DNA of 64,000 nt from positions 186,001-250,000 of the forward strand of contig CANMTR010000002.1 of the NCBI GenBank assembly GCA_947500825.1, given 5' to 3'. The notes under the pieces were generated by a model. It was not told the DNA's origin. It was given only the letters and a program-made list of their open reading frames with translations, and did no database searches. Position 1 is the stretch's first letter. Each line of letters begins with the position of its first letter. The DNA comes from an uncultured Paracoccaceae bacterium (lineage in GTDB: Bacteria > Pseudomonadota > Alphaproteobacteria > Rhodobacterales > Rhodobacteraceae). The position numbers were made by a program, and so were the translations under genes. Shown here piece by piece: positions 30,761-36,820 of the stretch.

Positions 30761-30806
30761 AAACGGGAAACGGCGATCCGAACTGCTGCCACCGTTCGGA
30801 TCGCCG
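30761..30806 (-). terminator. Terminator/attenuator hairpin in the mraZ leader
   Basis: On the minus strand CGGCGATCCGAAC and GTTCGGATCGCCG (30771-30806) form a perfect 13-bp stem with a 10-base loop, followed by TTTCCCGTTT. It is 52 bases before the mraZ start, so it would stop most leader transcripts and release an upstream small RNA. An outer AAACGGGA / TCCCGTTT pair (30761-30768 and 30813-30820) could extend or compete with the stem. Confidence 0.8.
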
Positions 30807-30988
30807 CCGTCATCCCGTTTCCGGGTCGTCCGCTGGACCTAGCCACCTGGGGGGATGTCAGTGCCCGGTGCCGCGGATCTTCGTGTCGAAGAAGCAGAGG
30901 AAGTTTGCCTGTATGCTACCTTAAGCCTCTGTTTTTATTGTTGGACCTTTCGGATCTTGCGCCCGTTGGCCCGCTGCCCTTCGATGTC
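30762..30988 (-). ncRNA. upsM: UpsM-like small RNA from the dcw leader
   Basis: In Rhodobacter sphaeroides the abundant orphan RNA UpsM (about 206 nt) is made from the mraZ leader by early termination. Here the same position between mraZ and a DUF1127 gene carries a long leader, a strong terminator hairpin at its 3' end and a plausible promoter (TTGCTT at 31019-31024, TGGCAT at 30995-31000) about 225 bases upstream. The 5' end is estimated. The assignment rests on position and architecture, not on sequence similarity, which could not be tested. Confidence 0.6.
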
Positions 30989-30990
30989 TT

Positions 30991-31015
30991 AGGGATGCCA
31001 TGGGAAATCGTGGGC
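30991..31015. promoter_or_regulatory. Candidate MraZ boxes in the dcw leader promoter
   Basis: AGGGA, TGGGA and TGGGC occur at 30991, 31001 and 31011, exactly ten bases apart, so each 5-base box is separated by five bases. This is the pattern described for MraZ operators (TGGGN repeats). They lie on the strand opposite to mraZ and would sit on and between the proposed -10 and -35 of the leader promoter. The spacing is directly seen; binding is inference, and the orientation and 290-bp distance to mraZ need caution. Confidence 0.5.
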
Positions 31016-31020
31016 GGCAA

Positions 31021-31363
31021 GCAAAAATCTGTTAATCCGGGGGGGCTGGGAGTACGTCATATGACTTGAATCCCACAATTTCTGGTCAGTGTGTTAACGC
31101 CCCTACCGGATATGGTATGAGCGAGACCGCTTAACCATAGATATGGTAAGACTTTTTTAAGGCATTTCAGCGCCTACAAGTGGGCGCCACGCCAAGCCCG
31201 CCCCGCACAGGCCGGTCTTCGTTAACAAAATGGCTCCGACGGGCTCCTGGTTCCCCGCTCTCCCCGCCCGATTCCCCCAAGGACCACGATTTCCCACGAA
31301 AGGTGCTCCGCCTCGCCTACCCTTCGCGCGGGGCCGGGAGGGTTAACGACCCGTTTATGCGTT
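31021..31363. other. Gene-free, relatively AT-rich region between the dcw leader and the DUF1127 gene
   Basis: No coding sequence was recognised. It contains the palindrome GTCATATGAC (31056-31065), a hairpin 31111-31139 (TATGGTATGAGCG / CGCTTAACCATA with one bulge), an overlapping alternative hairpin ACCAT-AGAT-ATGGT and a run of six T at 31153-31158. Several TTAAC words, including TTAACCAT, resemble CtrA half sites. The base composition is markedly lower in GC than the flanking genes. Confidence 0.5.
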
Positions 31364-31421
31364 TGCTGCATAGCAGCATTGAGCCAACGGTGGATTGTGC
31401 ATCTGCAGCAAGCGTCTATCT
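31364..31421 (+). promoter_or_regulatory. Promoter region of the DUF1127 gene with PhaR-like palindrome
   Basis: TGCTGC-ATA-GCAGCA (31364-31378) is a perfect palindrome containing CTGC-N3-GCAG, the form reported for PhaR sites in Rhodobacter. Downstream, TTGTGC (31395-31400) and CTATCT (31416-31421) are 15 bases apart and loosely fit an RpoH-type promoter, the class that drives the homologous locus in R. sphaeroides. The palindrome is certain; promoter class and regulator are inference. Confidence 0.4.
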
Positions 31422-31467
31422 TCATCCCAACGCCGGCGACGACGACCGCCAACCGAAAGAGACGAAG

Positions 31468-31680
31468 ATGACCCTGCTGACCGCCATGTACGCCCCCTCC
31501 AAAGGCAACGGCCGCCTCGACACCCTGCGCGACGGACTGCGCGCCCGGTTCGAGGCCTGGAAGACGTACCGCACCACGCTGAACGAACTTAACAGCCTGA
31601 GCGACCGCGAGCTCCACGACCTCGGCCTGCACCGCACAAGCCTGACTGCCGTGGCCCGCGACGCCGCCTACGGCGCATGA
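31468..31680 (+). CDS. DUF1127 small protein (CcaF1-like)
   Basis: A 70-residue protein whose second half is a DUF1127 domain (TLNELNSLSDRELHDLGLHR). In R. sphaeroides the DUF1127 protein CcaF1 (RSP_6037) is encoded just upstream of the stress-induced CcsR RNAs, is small and basic, and affects RNA levels. The same arrangement is seen here, with an array of CCUCCUCCC hairpins starting about 12 bases after the stop. The start follows GAGACGAAG. Confidence 0.88.
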   Translation: MTLLTAMYAPSKGNGRLDTLRDGLRARFEAWKTYRTTLNELNSLSDRELHDLGLHRTSLTAVARDAAYGA

Positions 31681-31689
31681 GATACCCTT

Positions 31690-31765
31690 TCGGAACGCCT
31701 CTCCTCCTCCCTGGGGCGTTCTGATCCCCGCGGCGGCACCGACCTCCTCCCCGGTGCCGCCGCGA
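31690..31765 (+). ncRNA. CcsR/cuckoo-type RNA 1
   Basis: Two hairpins, each with CCTCCTCCC in the loop (31703-31711 and 31743-31751). The first stem is GAACGCC/GGCGTTC and the second is the 10-bp GGCGGCACCG/CGGTGCCGCC. The loop is an anti-Shine-Dalgarno sequence. CcsR RNAs in R. sphaeroides are cut from the DUF1127 transcript and act in oxidative stress and C1 metabolism. Ends are approximate. Confidence 0.75.
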
Positions 31766-31780
31766 CCGAGACAACCAGTT

Positions 31781-31855
31781 ACGGGCGCCCTCTCCTCCTC
31801 CCTTGGGCGTGCGTGAGATGGCGGCGGCGTCCACCTCCTCCCGGGCGTCGCCGTC
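31781..31855 (+). ncRNA. CcsR/cuckoo-type RNA 2
   Basis: Two hairpins with loop motifs at 31794-31802 and 31834-31842. The second stem GGCGGCGTCC/GGGCGTCGCC has two G-U pairs. It is the first copy of a 178-bp duplicated block; its near-identical partner is RNA 4. Confidence 0.72.
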
Positions 31856-31869
31856 CCTAGAATACCGAG

Positions 31870-31945
31870 ACGCGGGTTCTCCGGCCTCCTCCCCGGAGGG
31901 CCCGTTCCGCGGCGGCACCGACCTCCTCCCCGGTGCCGCCGCGCA
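31870..31945 (+). ncRNA. CcsR/cuckoo-type RNA 3
   Basis: Two hairpins with loop motifs at 31885-31893 and 31922-31930. Stems are CTCCGG/CCGGAG and GGCGGCACCG/CGGTGCCGCC. The second hairpin is identical to that of RNAs 1 and 6. Its duplicated partner is RNA 5. Confidence 0.72.
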
Positions 31946-31958
31946 AGAACACCCAGTT

Positions 31959-32033
31959 GCGGGCGCCCTCTCCTCCTCCCTTGGGCGTGCGTGAGATGGC
32001 GGCGGCGTCCACCTCCTCCCGGGCGTCGCCGTC
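31959..32033 (+). ncRNA. CcsR/cuckoo-type RNA 4
   Basis: Loop motifs at 31972-31980 and 32012-32020, exactly 178 bases after those of RNA 2 and almost identical in sequence. This marks a tandem duplication of a two-RNA block. Confidence 0.72.
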
Positions 32034-32047
32034 CCCAGAACACCGAG

Positions 32048-32123
32048 ACGCGGGTTCTCCGACCTCCTCCCCGGAGGGCCCGTTCCGCGGCGGCGCCGAC
32101 CTCCTCCCCGGCGCCGCCGCGCA
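32048..32123 (+). ncRNA. CcsR/cuckoo-type RNA 5
   Basis: Loop motifs at 32063-32071 and 32100-32108, 178 bases after those of RNA 3. The second stem has changed from GGCGGCACCG to GGCGGCGCCG with the matching change CGGTGCC to CGGCGCC on the other arm, a compensatory change that preserves the hairpin. Confidence 0.72.
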
Positions 32124-32139
32124 AGAGACACCCGGATCG

Positions 32140-32215
32140 GGCGCCCTTCCTCTTCCCTTGGGGCGTCCGTGATAGAACGGCGGCACCGACCTCCTCCCCG
32201 GTGCCGCCGTTTTCG
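32140..32215 (+). ncRNA. CcsR/cuckoo-type RNA 6 with terminal hairpin
   Basis: The first loop is degenerate (CCTCTTCCC, 32149-32157) and the second intact (32190-32198). The last stem GGCGGCACCG/CGGTGCCGCC is followed by GTTTTCGTG, so it probably also serves as the intrinsic terminator of the DUF1127-RNA transcript, facing the convergent pcrA gene. Confidence 0.7.
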
Positions 32216-32244
32216 TGTCCGCTCCCCCGATCGGGACAATCTTG

Positions 32245-34635
32245 TCAGAACGGAACGTCGCCCGCCTCGTCCGCGGCGACGACGAAGCGGCCCACGACCT
32301 TCTTCGTCCCCGCCTTGTCGAAGGCGATCTCCAGCTTGTCGCCCTCCAGCCCCTCGACGGTGCCGTAGCCGAACTTGGTGTGGAACACCCGGTCGCCGGC
32401 GTCGTGGGGCGAGACGGCCTCGGCGTCCACGACCATGGCCTTGGTCTCGCGCGGCTGGCTCACCGGGCGGGACCGGGCGCGCGACTGCATCCGCCGCCAG
32501 CCCGGCGAGTTGTAGACATCCGCCCGGCTCGCCCGGTCGTGCAGGTCCGAGGCCTGGTTGGCCATGATCTGCGGCGAGGCGCTCGCGGCCATCCCCGCCG
32601 CGCCGTAGCCGCCGCCATAGAGGCCCGGCGGCGTCAGCACATCCACATGGGCCTCGGGCAGCTCGTCCACGAACCGCGACGGCAGCGCCGATTGCCACTG
32701 GCCATAGACCCGCCGGTTCGCCGCGAAGGAGATCGTGGCAACCTCCTCGGCGCGGGTGATGCCCACATAGGCCAGCCGCCGCTCCTCCTCGAGGCCCTTG
32801 AGGCCCTGCTCGTCCATGGAGCGCTGGGAGGGGAACAGCCCGTCCTCCCAGCCGGGCAGGAACACGGCCGGAAACTCCAGGCCCTTGGCCGCGTGCAGCG
32901 TCATGATCGACACCTTTGGCCCGCCCGTCTCGGTCTCGTTGTCCATGATCAGCGCCACGTGCTCCAGGAAGCCCTGAAGGTTCTCGAACCCGTCCAGCGC
33001 CTTGACCAGCTCCTTGAGGTTCTCGAGCCGCCCCGGCGCCTCGGGCGTGCGGTCGGCCTGCCACATGGCGGTATAGCCCGACTCCTCCAGGATCTGCTCG
33101 GCCAGATCCACGTGGTTCTGCTCCTGGTCGCGGGCGCCGTGGGCCCAGCGCGCCACCGCGTCCACCAGCACCCGCAGCTCGGCCGCGCCCTTGCCGCCCA
33201 GCCCCTTGTCCGCAAGGAGGATGCGCGCCCCGTCCAGCAGGCTCGCGCCGTTCTCGCGCGCGGTCACCTGGATCTTCTGCCGGGCCTTGTCGCCCAGTCC
33301 GCGCTTGGGCGTGTTCACCACCCGCTCGAACGCGAGGTCGTCGTCGGGGCTCACGGCCAGGCGGAAATAGGCCATGGCGTCGCGGATCTCCATCCGCTCG
33401 TAGAAGCGCGGCCCCCCGATGACGCGGTAGGGCAGCCCGATGGTCAGGAACCGGTCCTCGAAGGCGCGCATCTGGTGCGAGGCCCGCACCAGGATCGCGA
33501 TCTCGTCGAGGCCCGTCTCGCGCACCCCGCGGGTGCCGCGGCCCATGGCCTCGATCTCCTCGCCGATCCAGCGCGCCTCCTCGTCGCCGTCCCAGTGCCC
33601 GATCAGGCGGACCTTGTGGCCCTCCTCCTCGGCGGTCCAGAGCGTCTTGCCCAGGCGTCCCTCGTTGGCGTCGATCACGCCCCCGGCAGCCGCCAGGATA
33701 TGGGGCGTGGAGCGATAGTTCTGCTCCAGCCTGACCACCCGCGCGCCGGGGAAGTCCTTCTCGAATCGCAGGATGTTGCCCACCTCGGCGCCCCGCCAGC
33801 CATAGATCGACTGGTCGTCGTCGCCCACGCAGCAGATGTTGCGGTGCCCCTGGGCCAGAAGGCGCAGCCACATGTACTGCGCCACGTTGGTGTCCTGGTA
33901 CTCGTCCACCAGCACGTAGCGAAACCAGCGCTGGTACTGGGCCAGAACGTCCTCGTGGGTGCGGAAGATCGTCAGCATGTGCAGCAGCAGGTCGCCGAAA
34001 TCCACGGCGTTGAGGCTCCGCAGGCGCTGCTGATAGTAGTCGTAGAGCTCCGTGCCCCGGTTGTCGAAGGCGGAGGCCTCGCTCGCGGGCACCTTGTCGG
34101 GCGTCCAGGCGCGGTTCTTCCAGCCGTCGATGATCCCGGCGAGCTGGCGCGGCATCCAGCGCTTCTCGTCGATGTTCTCGGCCACGATGAGCTGCTTCAT
34201 CAGCCGCTGCTGGTCGTCGGTGTCCAGGATCGTGAAGTTCGACTTCAGCCCCACCAGTTCGGCGTGGCGGCGCAACAGCTTGACGCAGATCGCGTGGAAG
34301 GTGCCGAGCCACGGCATCCCCTCCACCGTCTCGCCCATGAGCGCGGCCACGCGCCCCTTCATCTCCCGCGCGGCCTTGTTGGTGAAGGTGACCGCCAGGA
34401 TCTCGTTGGGCCGCGCGCGCCCCTGCACCATCAGGTGGGCGATGCGCGCCGTCAGGGCCTTGGTCTTGCCCGTCCCCGCCCCCGCCAGCATCAGGACGGG
34501 GCCGTCGAGCGTCTCCACCGCCTCCCTCTGGGCGGGGTTCAGACCGTCCAGGTAGGGGGTCGGCCGGGCCGCCATCGCGCGATTCGACAGGGACACCGCC
34601 CCCTCGAATGCCTCGGATTCGTCGAAATCATCCAT
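32245..34635 (-). CDS. UvrD/PcrA-type ATP-dependent DNA helicase
   Basis: A 796-residue superfamily 1A helicase. Walker A AGAGTGKT is at residues 51-58, motif II is VDEYQDTN, motif III GDDDQSIYGWRGA, and motif VI VGITRAEE. A C-terminal Tudor-like region ends the protein (TKFGYGTVEGLEGDKLEI), as in PcrA. It unwinds DNA 3' to 5' in repair and replication. It converges on the RNA array. Confidence 0.95.
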   Translation of the reverse strand: MDDFDESEAFEGAVSLSNRAMAARPTPYLDGLNPAQREAVETLDGPVLMLAGAGTGKTKALTARIAHLMVQGRARPNEILAVTFTNKAAREMKGRVAALMGETVEGMPWLGTFHAICVKLLRRHAELVGLKSNFTILDTDDQQRLMKQLIVAENIDEKRWMPRQLAGIIDGWKNRAWTPDKVPASEASAFDNRGTELYDYYQQRLRSLNAVDFGDLLLHMLTIFRTHEDVLAQYQRWFRYVLVDEYQDTNVAQYMWLRLLAQGHRNICCVGDDDQSIYGWRGAEVGNILRFEKDFPGARVVRLEQNYRSTPHILAAAGGVIDANEGRLGKTLWTAEEEGHKVRLIGHWDGDEEARWIGEEIEAMGRGTRGVRETGLDEIAILVRASHQMRAFEDRFLTIGLPYRVIGGPRFYERMEIRDAMAYFRLAVSPDDDLAFERVVNTPKRGLGDKARQKIQVTARENGASLLDGARILLADKGLGGKGAAELRVLVDAVARWAHGARDQEQNHVDLAEQILEESGYTAMWQADRTPEAPGRLENLKELVKALDGFENLQGFLEHVALIMDNETETGGPKVSIMTLHAAKGLEFPAVFLPGWEDGLFPSQRSMDEQGLKGLEEERRLAYVGITRAEEVATISFAANRRVYGQWQSALPSRFVDELPEAHVDVLTPPGLYGGGYGAAGMAASASPQIMANQASDLHDRASRADVYNSPGWRRMQSRARSRPVSQPRETKAMVVDAEAVSPHDAGDRVFHTKFGYGTVEGLEGDKLEIAFDKAGTKKVVGRFVVAADEAGDVPF

Positions 34636-34772
34636 GCCCCCACGCTAGCGTCTCCGGGGTGGAAACGGCAAGACCGATGTTCTTCTTACGTTCCAGCCAT
34701 CGCGCGGCAGGACCGATTGACACCTCCCCCGCCTGCGGATCAGGGTTCGCCCTCCCCGACGCCGGACCCGAC

Positions 34773-35282
34773 ATGACCCTGCCCCTTCTCGGCCAGGTCG
34801 TGGGCCTGATGGCCCTCGCCCTGTGCATCGCCGCCTTCGCCAGCAAGCGCGACGACCGCCTTCTGGCGATCCTGATCTTCGCCAACGTCGCCTTCGCGGT
34901 GCAGTTCTTCCTCATGGGCGGGCTGGTGGCGGGCGCGATTTCGTCGCTCATCGTGGTCCGCATCGCGCTGGTGCGCCGCTTCAAGCGCGACGCGCGGGTG
35001 ATGGCGGCGATGCTGGCGGCGACCGTGGCGGTGGCCGCCCCCGCGTGGTCCGGCCCGGCCGACCTGGTGCCCCTCGCCGCGGGCCTGATCGGCACCTACG
35101 CCATGTTCATGACCGACGGCATCGCCATGCGCCTCCTGCTCGCGGGGGGCGCGGCCTGCTGGATGGCGGCGAACTGGCTCTCCGGCTCGGCGGGCGCCTT
35201 CGCGGCCGAGGCGCTGATCCTGGTCACCAACGCGGTCACCATCGCCCGCCTCGCCCGGGAGCGCCGCGCCGAGCCGGCCTGA
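34773..35282 (+). CDS. YgjV-family inner membrane protein
   Basis: A 169-residue hydrophobic protein with about six predicted membrane helices, matching the YgjV family (opening VGLMALALCIAAFASKRD, central FFLMGGLVAGAISSLIVVRI). Function is unknown. The ATG at 34773 is the best start because the N-terminal helix begins there; a much longer upstream reading lacks membrane or family character. Confidence 0.8.
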   Translation: MTLPLLGQVVGLMALALCIAAFASKRDDRLLAILIFANVAFAVQFFLMGGLVAGAISSLIVVRIALVRRFKRDARVMAAMLAATVAVAAPAWSGPADLVPLAAGLIGTYAMFMTDGIAMRLLLAGGAACWMAANWLSGSAGAFAAEALILVTNAVTIARLARERRAEPA

Positions 35283-35327
35283 GCCCCGCCCTTTCCCAGG
35301 GGCGCGGGCCCGGCTACACCCGTGCCC

Positions 35328-36464
35328 ATGGACCTCGACGATCGTTATCCCGCGCTGTCGGACCTGGCGCGCGCCGCCCGCGCCCGCCTGCCGCGCTTCG
35401 TGTGGGAATACCTCGACAGCGGCACCGGCGACGAGTCCGCCACCCGCGCCAACCCCGAGGCCCTGGACGGCGTGCGCCTGACGCCCCGCGTGCTCGCCCC
35501 GGCCGAGGCCGACCCCTCCGTGTCGCTGCTGGGGCGCGACTGGGCGATGCCGGTGGGGATCGCGCCCGTGGGCATGTCGGGCCTCGTCCACCCGCGGGCC
35601 GAGCACATCCTGGCGACGCAAGCCACGCGCGCGGGCATCCCCTATTGCCTGTCGACCGTTGCCGCCATGACCCCCGAGGAGGTCGGCCCGGCGACGGAGG
35701 GGCGCGGCTGGTTCCAGCTCTATCCGCCGCGCGACGCGGGTATCCGGCGCGACCTGCTGTCGCGCGCCCGCGCCTCGGGCTTCGACACGCTGGTCCTGAC
35801 GGTGGACCTGGCCGCGCCCTCGCGGCGCGAGCGCCAGCGCCGGGCGCGGCTAACGAACCCCATGCGCCTGACACCCCCGATCCTCGCGCAGGCCGCCATG
35901 GCCCCCGCCTGGTCGGCGCGGATGCTGCGATCCGGTGTTCCCCGCCTCGTCACGCTGGAGCGCTACGCCGACCGCTCGGGCGCGGGCGGCGGCACCACCT
36001 CGCACCTGGGCTATGCCCTGCGCGTGGCGCCCGACATGGATTACCTGCGCGCCTGCCGCGCCGAGTGGGACGGCCCCCTGATCGTCAAGGGCGTCCTCGA
36101 CCCGGACGATGCGCGCAAGGCGGCCGCGGTCGCGGATGCCGTCTGGGTCTCGAACCACGGCGGTCGCCAGTTCGAGGCGGCCCCCTCCGCCGCGACGGTC
36201 CTGCCCGCGATCCGCGCCGCCGTGGGACCGGGCATGCCCCTCATCGCCGATGGCGGCGTGCGCTCGGGAACCGACGTGCTGCGTCTGATCGCCCTGGGGG
36301 CGGACATGGCCATGCTCGCCCGCGCGCCCCATCACGGCCTGGCGGCACTGGGGCCGGCGGGCGCGGCCCACGCGCTCCATATCCTGCGCGCGGGCCTTCT
36401 GGCCGACATGGGCCAGCTCGGTGTCGCCCGCCCCGACGAGGCGCGGAGCCGCCTCACGCCCTAG
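35328..36464 (+). CDS. lldD: FMN-dependent alpha-hydroxy-acid dehydrogenase (LldD family)
   Basis: A 378-residue FMN enzyme of the L-lactate dehydrogenase/glycolate oxidase family. The catalytic histidine and arginine are in VSNHGGRQ, and the FMN phosphate loop IADGGVRSGTDVLR follows. It oxidises an L-2-hydroxy acid such as lactate to the keto acid. The exact substrate is open (lactate, mandelate and glycolate enzymes share these motifs). It stands between the YgjV gene and a small lipoprotein gene on the other strand. Confidence 0.87.
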   Translation: MDLDDRYPALSDLARAARARLPRFVWEYLDSGTGDESATRANPEALDGVRLTPRVLAPAEADPSVSLLGRDWAMPVGIAPVGMSGLVHPRAEHILATQATRAGIPYCLSTVAAMTPEEVGPATEGRGWFQLYPPRDAGIRRDLLSRARASGFDTLVLTVDLAAPSRRERQRRARLTNPMRLTPPILAQAAMAPAWSARMLRSGVPRLVTLERYADRSGAGGGTTSHLGYALRVAPDMDYLRACRAEWDGPLIVKGVLDPDDARKAAAVADAVWVSNHGGRQFEAAPSAATVLPAIRAAVGPGMPLIADGGVRSGTDVLRLIALGADMAMLARAPHHGLAALGPAGAAHALHILRAGLLADMGQLGVARPDEARSRLTP

Positions 36465-36479
36465 GGCCGGGCACCCCGG

Positions 36480-36677
36480 TTACAGGTCGTTGGCCACCAC
36501 GCCGGCGCCCGCGCCCACCGCCGCGCCCGCGATGGGCTCGTCGGCCAGCACCTCGCCGGCCACGGCGCCGGTGCCCGCGCCCACCAGGGCGGGCGTCGTG
36601 TCGCTCTCGTCGACGATCCCGTTGCCGACGCAGGCGGCCAGGGCGGTCAGCGACAGAAATGCGGCCGTGCGGATCAT
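36480..36677 (-). CDS. Small glycine-zipper lipoprotein
   Basis: A 65-residue protein with a lipoprotein signal peptide and lipobox LAAC, followed by a Gly/Ala-rich stretch with glycine-zipper spacing (GAGTGAVAGEVL, then AGAAVGAGAGVVAN). It should be anchored in the envelope by its lipidated cysteine. A similar short lipoprotein is encoded on the other side of pyc at 40345-40509. No specific function is known. Confidence 0.72.
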   Translation of the reverse strand: MIRTAAFLSLTALAACVGNGIVDESDTTPALVGAGTGAVAGEVLADEPIAGAAVGAGAGVVANDL

Positions 36678-36820
36678 GGGCGAAAACTCCTGTTCCTGTG
36701 GTTTCCCGCACCCCAAGGCGCGCGCCGCCCGCCCGGTTCCGGGGCCCGGGGCGGCGGGCATTGCCCACGGGGGGCGCTGGCCATAGGCTCGTTTCTGCAC
36801 CTGCGAAAGAGGCCCGAGAG

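Noticed and set aside
30710-31467. RNase P RNA gene in the region upstream of mraZ
   Set aside because: The conserved GAGGAAAGTCCGGGC-type core of bacterial RNase P RNA was not found on either strand.
31222-32186. Minus-strand open frames over the repeat array giving Gly/Arg/Pro-rich repeats
   Set aside because: They simply translate the reverse of the CCTCCTCCC hairpins. The RNA structures and compensatory change explain the sequence better.
31690-32215. CRISPR array
   Set aside because: Repeats are self-complementary hairpins of unequal spacing with no unique spacers of constant length and no cas genes nearby.
34823-36820. Apparent 5' extension of the pyc frame back through lldD
   Set aside because: The conserved protein begins at 36821; the upstream part lies over lldD and the small lipoprotein gene in the wrong frame and has no similarity.
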